A DNA stretch of 57,781 nucleotides from Planctomycetota bacterium. GTDB lineage: Bacteria; Planctomycetota; UBA1135; GCA-002686595. Below are positions 53,287 to 57,781 of the stretch, piece by piece. How positions within the stretch are numbered: the stretch's first letter is position 1; every line of letters starts with the position of its first letter. Under the pieces are notes generated by a model that was not told the DNA's origin, searched no databases, and saw only the letters and a list, made by a program, of their open reading frames with translations. The DNA is taken from positions 1 through 57,781 of the forward strand of contig JAJDEV010000110.1 in assembly GCA_029259605.1 (NCBI GenBank), in the 5' to 3' direction. The position numbers and the translations under genes were made by a program.

Positions 53287-54294
53287 ATGAGCACGGCAAC
53301 CAATCCCTCTGACCGCGTCGATCGGCTGTTTCTCGTCACGGGGACGGGACGGGACGTGTTTCTCGGGGCGAGCACGAGCGAGGGCGACGACGGCGAGCTG
53401 CTGCTCGAGGGCAAGACGCTCGCGCTCACGGTGCGCGGGCGGCTGATCGTGCGTCCGTTCTCGACGACGCTCGCCCTTTCGCTCGTCGATCCGAACGTCG
53501 TCGTGCACCGGGTCCGCGACACCTTCGTGATCGAGGAGGCGCGGCGCCTGTTGGGGCTCTCGGCGACCCACGTCCATCGCAGCTCGGCGCCGCGCGTCTT
53601 CGCGTGGGTCGAGTCCGTCGCGCACGCGGCGAACGCCGCGGCACCGGAGGGCGTCGACGGGCCCCGAGTCGGCGACTCCGCGACGCGCCCGTTCGAGTCG
53701 ATCCACGCGACGTTCCTCGAGTCGGCCGAGGAGTTTCGCCGCGTCCTGTTCCACGCGCGGCAGGTCGACTCGACGAGGGAACTCGACCAGGTCACGGAGC
53801 TCGAGGGCGATCTCGCGATCGACATCGGACGCGCCGCGAACCAGGCCGCGGTCAAGCTCAACGCGCTTCTACAACGCGAGCGCGAGCTCGATCGGCACCT
53901 CGAAGCGTTTCGTCCGCGGACCTGGCGGGCGACCGGCTCGCGCGTGTCGATGAACGGCTGGCCGTACCTCTACGAGCGGCTCCAGCTGGCGAAGGCCTGG
54001 GCGCGGCGGCAGGGGAAGACCGAACTCGTCCGCGCGATCAACGCCATCGTCAAGGATGCGACCTTCGCGTTGAACGAGGTGATCCACGACCACGGGAACT
54101 CGCTCGACACGCTGATCACCGAGACCTTCGGACAGTACGGCATCGACCACGACTTCGAAGCCGGGCTCGAAGACACGATTGTTCCGTGGGCTCCCTCGGA
54201 AGAGATGCGTGGGACCGTTCCGCACGCCGGTGCTCCGCACGCCGATCCGTTGACCGCAGTCCACACGGCTCCGCATTCGACCGGAATCCACTAG
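53287..54294 (+). CDS. Conserved-looking protein of unknown function, third gene of the ParA module
   Basis: A soluble protein of 335 residues. A beta-rich N-terminus (RLFLVTGTGRDVFLGAST, ALTVRGRLIVRPFSTTL) is followed by a mostly helical C-terminal half (ELEGDLAIDIGRAANQAAVK, KAWARRQGKTELVRAINAIV) with possible coiled coil. I recognise no family. The start is uncertain: ATG 53287 (MSTATNPS) follows an AGAGGT; ATG 53236 overlaps the previous stop (ATGA) and is also plausible. It is the last gene of a three-gene unit with the ParA and HhH genes. Confidence 0.6.
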   Translation: MSTATNPSDRVDRLFLVTGTGRDVFLGASTSEGDDGELLLEGKTLALTVRGRLIVRPFSTTLALSLVDPNVVVHRVRDTFVIEEARRLLGLSATHVHRSSAPRVFAWVESVAHAANAAAPEGVDGPRVGDSATRPFESIHATFLESAEEFRRVLFHARQVDSTRELDQVTELEGDLAIDIGRAANQAAVKLNALLQRERELDRHLEAFRPRTWRATGSRVSMNGWPYLYERLQLAKAWARRQGKTELVRAINAIVKDATFALNEVIHDHGNSLDTLITETFGQYGIDHDFEAGLEDTIVPWAPSEEMRGTVPHAGAPHADPLTAVHTAPHSTGIH

Positions 54295-54417
54295 GCGGAT
54301 TCGCTAGAATGCCGGCGTCGAAGGGCGTCGGTTCGCCGTCGTCCCTCGACGAGCTACCCGGGCCGGCGGTCGTTGTGCTCACCCCCTCGAGCGCGCTTCC
54401 GTCGGCCTCCTTTCGAC

Positions 54418-55071
54418 TCAGGTCAGGCTGGTGACGCCTTCGCGCACCGCGTACTTCGTCAGCTCCGCGATGCTGCGCAGCCCGAGCTTCTGGCCGATGT
54501 TGCGACGGTGGGTCTCGATCGTCTTCGTCGAGAGTCCGAGCGCCGCGGCGATCTCCTTCGACGTTCGGCCTTCGGCGAGCAGTTGGAGCACCTCGCGTTC
54601 GCGCGCGCCGAGCAGCTCGCGCTTGGGCGGCGTGGCGAGGCGCTTCTGCATTCCGCGCATCGGCTCGAAGACCACGCCCGTGATCTGCGGCGACAGGTAG
54701 TGCTCGCCACGCGCGACGACGGACACCGCGCGGATGAGCTCGTCGCTGGCCGCCTGCTTGAGGACGTAGCCCTCGGCACCCGTGCCGATCATGTTCAGCA
54801 CGTAGCGCTTGTCCGAGTGCGTCGACAGCGCGATGACCCGCGTCTCGGGATTCTCCTTCTTGATGCGGCGGCTCGCCTCGATGCCGTTCATCTCCGGCAT
54901 GCCGACGTCCATGACGACGACATCGGGGGAGAGCTTGGCGGCCGCCCTGACCGCCTCGCGCCCGTCCTTCGCTTCGCCGACGATCTCGAACTCGGATTCG
55001 GACGTGAGGATGGCGCGCAGTCCGTCGCGCATCATCTGATGATCGTCGACGAGAAGGATTCGGACAGTCAT
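54418..55071 (-). CDS. NarL/LuxR-family response regulator
   Basis: A protein of 217 residues: receiver domain with phospho-acceptor Asp55 (VVVMDVGMPE), Lys in YVLKQAA, then a LuxR HTH (LGAREREVLQLLAEGRTSKE, STKTIETHRRNIGQKLGL). The kinase gene upstream overlaps it by 4 bp (ATGA), so the pair is one operon. The regulon is unknown. Confidence 0.92.
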   Translation of the reverse strand: MTVRILLVDDHQMMRDGLRAILTSESEFEIVGEAKDGREAVRAAAKLSPDVVVMDVGMPEMNGIEASRRIKKENPETRVIALSTHSDKRYVLNMIGTGAEGYVLKQAASDELIRAVSVVARGEHYLSPQITGVVFEPMRGMQKRLATPPKRELLGAREREVLQLLAEGRTSKEIAAALGLSTKTIETHRRNIGQKLGLRSIAELTKYAVREGVTSLT

Positions 55072-56234
55072 GGCGTGAATGGGTCGGGGACGTGCGCGCC
55101 GTCGAGCCGCAGCGCGAGTGGGGTTTCGAGGAGGATCTCCGTCCCCGTGCGTGGATCGGATTGTATCCGCATTCGGCCGCCGAGGTTCGCCAGCCGTTCC
55201 CGAATGGCGTCGAGTCCGCTTCCGCGCGGCGCGTCCGTGTTCGGGTCGAACGTCTTCCCGTCGTCGCGCACCGAGATCGTCAGACGCTCGGCGGAGCGCT
55301 GGAAGGTGATGTGCGCGCGTTTGGCGCCGGCGTGCTTCGCGATGTTGATCAGGAGCTCGCGCAGCGCGCGAAAGAGCAGGATGCGCACGCGATCGTCGAG
55401 CGGGGCGGCCTCCCCGTCGTCGTCCAGTTCGACCTCGAGTCCGTACGTGCGCTGGACGTCCTCCGCCAGCCACTGGATCGCGGGCTCGAAGCCCAGGTCG
55501 TAGAGGATGGGGGGGCTCAGCTGGTACGTGAGCGAGCGCGCGGAGCGCCCGGCGTCGTTGAGGATGCGCTCGATCTCGGTCGCGAGCTCGTGACTCGCAC
55601 CGCGCGTCGCGTCCTTCAGCTGCGCGGTGCGGAGCAGGGCGAGCGTCATCAGTTGGTTGAGCCCGTCGTGCAGCTCGTTCGAAATCCGGTGGCGCTCGTT
55701 CTCCTCGGCGAACAGCAGCTCGGACGTGAGCGACGCGATCTGCGCGCGCCGCAGGTCGTCGATCTCGTCGCGCGCGCGCTGCAGCTCCTCCTCGGCTTGC
55801 TTGCGGCTCGTGATGTCCTCGGCCACGCCGGCGACGCGGACCACGTCGCCGTGCTCGTCGCGGATCGGGAACGCACGCTCCTGCAACCAGCGCACGCTGC
55901 CGTCGGGATGGACGACGCGAAAGTCCTCGTCGTACGTTCCCTGCTCGACGTCGCGTCCGAAGTTTCTCAGCACGCGCGCGCGATCGTCGAGGTGGATGTT
56001 GTCGGCCCACGCGGAGTGGTCGCCGCCGAACAGGCACTCGACGCTCTGCCCCCAGATGTGCTCCCACTTCGGGCTGACGTAGAGCACCTCACGCTTCACC
56101 CAGTCCGTCAGCCAGAAGACGGCGCCGACGTTCTCGGCCAGGATCCGGAAGTACGCCTGCTCCTGGTTCTGGACCGCGGAGTCGTCGCCGGCTTGGGTCG
56201 AGGAAGCGGGGGTGTCGGGGCGGGCTTCAGACAT
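55068..56234 (-). CDS. PAS-domain histidine kinase (HisKA_3/HPK7-like)
   Basis: A protein of 388 residues. An N-terminal PAS/PAC domain covers about 25-145 (YFRILAENVGAVFWLTDW to GVAEDITSRKQAEEEL). A coiled linker and the dimerisation helix with the phospho-His in RISNELHDGLNQ (His189) follow. The HATPase_c domain shows RELLINIAKHAGAKRA (N box), VRDDGKTFD and GSGLDAIRERLANLGG. It has no membrane helix, so it senses a cytoplasmic signal through PAS. It partners the NarL-type regulator downstream. Confidence 0.92.
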   Translation of the reverse strand: MSEARPDTPASSTQAGDDSAVQNQEQAYFRILAENVGAVFWLTDWVKREVLYVSPKWEHIWGQSVECLFGGDHSAWADNIHLDDRARVLRNFGRDVEQGTYDEDFRVVHPDGSVRWLQERAFPIRDEHGDVVRVAGVAEDITSRKQAEEELQRARDEIDDLRRAQIASLTSELLFAEENERHRISNELHDGLNQLMTLALLRTAQLKDATRGASHELATEIERILNDAGRSARSLTYQLSPPILYDLGFEPAIQWLAEDVQRTYGLEVELDDDGEAAPLDDRVRILLFRALRELLINIAKHAGAKRAHITFQRSAERLTISVRDDGKTFDPNTDAPRGSGLDAIRERLANLGGRMRIQSDPRTGTEILLETPLALRLDGAHVPDPFTP

Positions 56235-56311
56235 CGGACCGTCGCCATTCTTGCAGCTCTGCGTGCGCGTGTGGGGCCCGCGCTCGAAATCGGACGGCGA
56301 TGTCGGGCACG

Positions 56312-57469
56312 TCAGGCGTTGACGGGCGCCGCGTGCCCGACGGGGGCGAGCTCGGCGTCCGCGGACCAGACGACGTTGTAGAGCGTGTCGCGCTCGACCG
56401 GGATGCGCCCGGCGTCGCGGATCCAACGCACCAGCTCTTCGCGCTGAACGTGCTGGGGCGTCGTCGCGCCGGCGTCGTGGTAGATCTTCTCCTCGACGAC
56501 CGTGCCGTCGACGTCGTCGGCGCCGTACCCGAGCGCGAGCTGCGCGATCGGGATCGAGAGCATGATCCAGTAGGCCTTGATGTGCGGGATGTTGTCGAGC
56601 ATCAGGCGCCCGACGGCGATTTCGCGCAGCTCCTCGAGCGCGCTCGGCCCGGGCAGGTGCGACCACTCGTTGTTCTCGGGGTGGAACGACAGCGGGATGT
56701 ACGTCTGGAAGCCGCCCGTCTCGTCCTGCAGCGTGCGCAGCCGGTCGAGGTGGTCGACGCGCTCCTCGATCGTCTCGATGTGACCGTGCAGCATCGTGCA
56801 GTTCGAGTGCAGGTCGGCGCGGTGCACCTCGCGCGCGAGGTCGAGCCACTCGTCGCCGTTGATCTTCAGGCGGAAGCCCTTCTGGTGCACGCGCTCCGCG
56901 AAGATCTCCGCGCCGCCGCCCGGGCACGAACCGAGGCCCGCCTGCTTGAGGTCCTCGAGCACGTCCGCGATCGGTTTCTTCGCCGCGCGTTGAATCTGCT
57001 CGAGCTCGACCATCGTGAACGCCTTGACGTGGATGTCGGGGCGCGCGCGCTTCGCGGCGCGCAGGATGTCGAGGTAGTACTCGTACGGGATCTTCGGCCA
57101 CACGCCGGCGACCATGTGCACCTCGGTCACCGGCTCACCGAGTTGCTCGGTGATCTTCTGCGCGACCTGCTCGGGCGTGAACATGTACGCGCCGTCCTGT
57201 CCGGGCAGGCGGTCGAACGAGCAGAACTCACAGAACTTGTTGCAGTAGTTCGTGTAGTTGATGTGCTGGTTGACGTTGAAGTACGCGAGGTCGCCGTGCA
57301 TGCGCTCGCGCACCCAGTTCGCCAGCTCGCCGATCACGTGGTGCGCGTCGCTGCGATAGAGCGTGACGCCGTCGTCGCGCGAGAGGCGTTCGCGCGCCAG
57401 CACCTTGTCGGCGATCGCGCCTAGGCCCGCGTCGTTGGCTCGGGTGAGCAGGGCGGCCGAGGTCGTCAT
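56312..57469 (-). CDS. mqnE: Aminofutalosine synthase
   Basis: A radical SAM enzyme of 385 residues in the futalosine menaquinone pathway. It adds the adenosyl radical to 3-enolpyruvylbenzoate, the product of MqnA. The cluster motif is CNKFCEFC (Cys76, 80, 83) in HINYTNYCNKFCEFCSF. Other family segments are HMVAGVWPKIPYEYYLDIL, SCPGGGAEIF and IKAYWIMLSIPIAQLALGYG. The start overlaps the mqnC stop by 4 bp, indicating an mqnC-mqnE operon. Confidence 0.92.
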   Translation of the reverse strand: MTTSAALLTRANDAGLGAIADKVLARERLSRDDGVTLYRSDAHHVIGELANWVRERMHGDLAYFNVNQHINYTNYCNKFCEFCSFDRLPGQDGAYMFTPEQVAQKITEQLGEPVTEVHMVAGVWPKIPYEYYLDILRAAKRARPDIHVKAFTMVELEQIQRAAKKPIADVLEDLKQAGLGSCPGGGAEIFAERVHQKGFRLKINGDEWLDLAREVHRADLHSNCTMLHGHIETIEERVDHLDRLRTLQDETGGFQTYIPLSFHPENNEWSHLPGPSALEELREIAVGRLMLDNIPHIKAYWIMLSIPIAQLALGYGADDVDGTVVEEKIYHDAGATTPQHVQREELVRWIRDAGRIPVERDTLYNVVWSADAELAPVGHAAPVNA

Positions 57470-57781
57470 GCTCGGCTCCGCGCGGCGGCGTGCGTGGCGC
57501 CCTCTTCGCGGTTCTGCGGGCCGCGCTCGCCCGTGTGGCGCTCGTCGACGATGCCGTACCAGGAGTTGCGTTGGCGCGGCTCGAATCCGGCGTTCGTGAT
57601 CATGCGCTCGATGGTCGCGATGGACTCGAGGTGGAAGCAGCCGGCGGCGCTGACGACGTTCTCCTCGAGCATCGTCCCGCCGAAGTCGTTGCAGCCCGCG
57701 CGCAGCGTGACCTGGCTCGTCTTCATGCCCTGGGTCACGTAGCTCGTCTGCATGTTCTCGATGTTGTCGAGGAAGATGCGC
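57466..57781 (-). CDS. mqnC: Cyclic dehypoxanthinyl futalosine synthase, C-terminal part (runs off window)
   Basis: The last 104 or so residues of a radical SAM enzyme that cyclises dehypoxanthine futalosine. The diagnostic C-terminal motif is LRAGCNDFGGTMLEENVVSA, followed by the MITNAGFEPRQRNSWY tail. Here the motif has Cys where GANDFGG is usual. The N-terminal part, including the [4Fe-4S] Cys motif, is beyond the window. The ATGA overlap with mqnE shows coupling. Confidence 0.85.
   Translation of the reverse strand, partial: RIFLDNIENMQTSYVTQGMKTSQVTLRAGCNDFGGTMLEENVVSAAGCFHLESIATIERMITNAGFEPRQRNSWYGIVDERHTGERGPQNREEGATHAAARSRA

Noticed and set aside
54305-54434. A 42-residue frame after a TAGAAT hexamer
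   Set aside because: The hexamer overlaps the would-be ATG, the sequence is Pro/Ser-rich, and it runs into the end of the convergent response-regulator gene.

Overview
The window is a high-GC bacterial chromosome segment with tightly packed genes on both strands. It carries no tRNA, rRNA, CRISPR or prophage that I can see. Gene content points to Planctomycetota or a close relative: futalosine-pathway menaquinone genes, a large exported FG-GAP/ASPIC/thioredoxin protein, sulfatase-like and exported proteins of unknown family, and many MITE-like repeats. The phylum is inferred from gene content, not from a marker gene.

Layout. 1-10.9 kb: repeats, dinB, a polyferredoxin-like protein, a methyltransferase, polA flanked by two WaaP/Kdo-kinase-like genes, a MATE exporter and a DUF368/PopT carrier. 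10.9-15 kb: a repeat-rich zone with a REP-associated tyrosine transposase (RAYT), inverted pairs of its candidate REP sequence, and recJ. 15-21.8 kb: selA, a B3/B4-domain gene, then a compact operon of a cyclic-2,3-DPG-synthetase-like GTPase, an N-acetylornithine-type carbamoyltransferase, a GNAT, CrcB and threonine ammonia-lyase. 21.8-29.1 kb: a T2SS-E-N-like protein, a candidate selenoprotein, HtrA, a TrmB regulator, an Enzyme I-like protein and thrB. 29.5-38.5 kb: a small HisC-C-terminal-like protein, a Lys-rich methyltransferase, thrC, an exported protein of unknown family, EamA, a sulfatase-fold protein and an M28 peptidase. 38.7-49.4 kb: an esterase, a 1066-residue FG-GAP protein read through an in-frame UGA, topoisomerase VI A and B, mqnA, an RlmI-like methyltransferase and a second exported paralogue. 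49.6-57.8 kb: a pseudouridine synthase, a lipoprotein, a ParA/HhH/unknown trio, a two-component pair, and mqnE with the end of mqnC.

Main result. The window encodes selenocysteine synthase (SelA) and two genes whose reading frames are interrupted only by UGA. One is a small thioredoxin-like protein with a U-G-G-C motif (UGA at 22939-22941). The other is an FG-GAP/ASPIC protein with a C-terminal thioredoxin domain (UGA at 40798-40800). In both, a stem-loop follows the UGA with its apical loop starting 17 nt downstream and a G in the first two loop positions, as in bacterial SECIS elements. The second loop region reads AGGUCG, close to the E. coli fdhF loop AGGUCU. Both are best read as selenoproteins rather than split pseudogenes. 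selB, selC and selD are not in the window.

Other notable points: a bacterial topoisomerase VI (top6B-top6A); three families of MITE-like repeats with CTAG ends that repeatedly sit on the stop codons of neighbouring genes; and a recurrent GCTANNAT motif 6-8 nt upstream of several start codons, suggesting leaderless transcripts.
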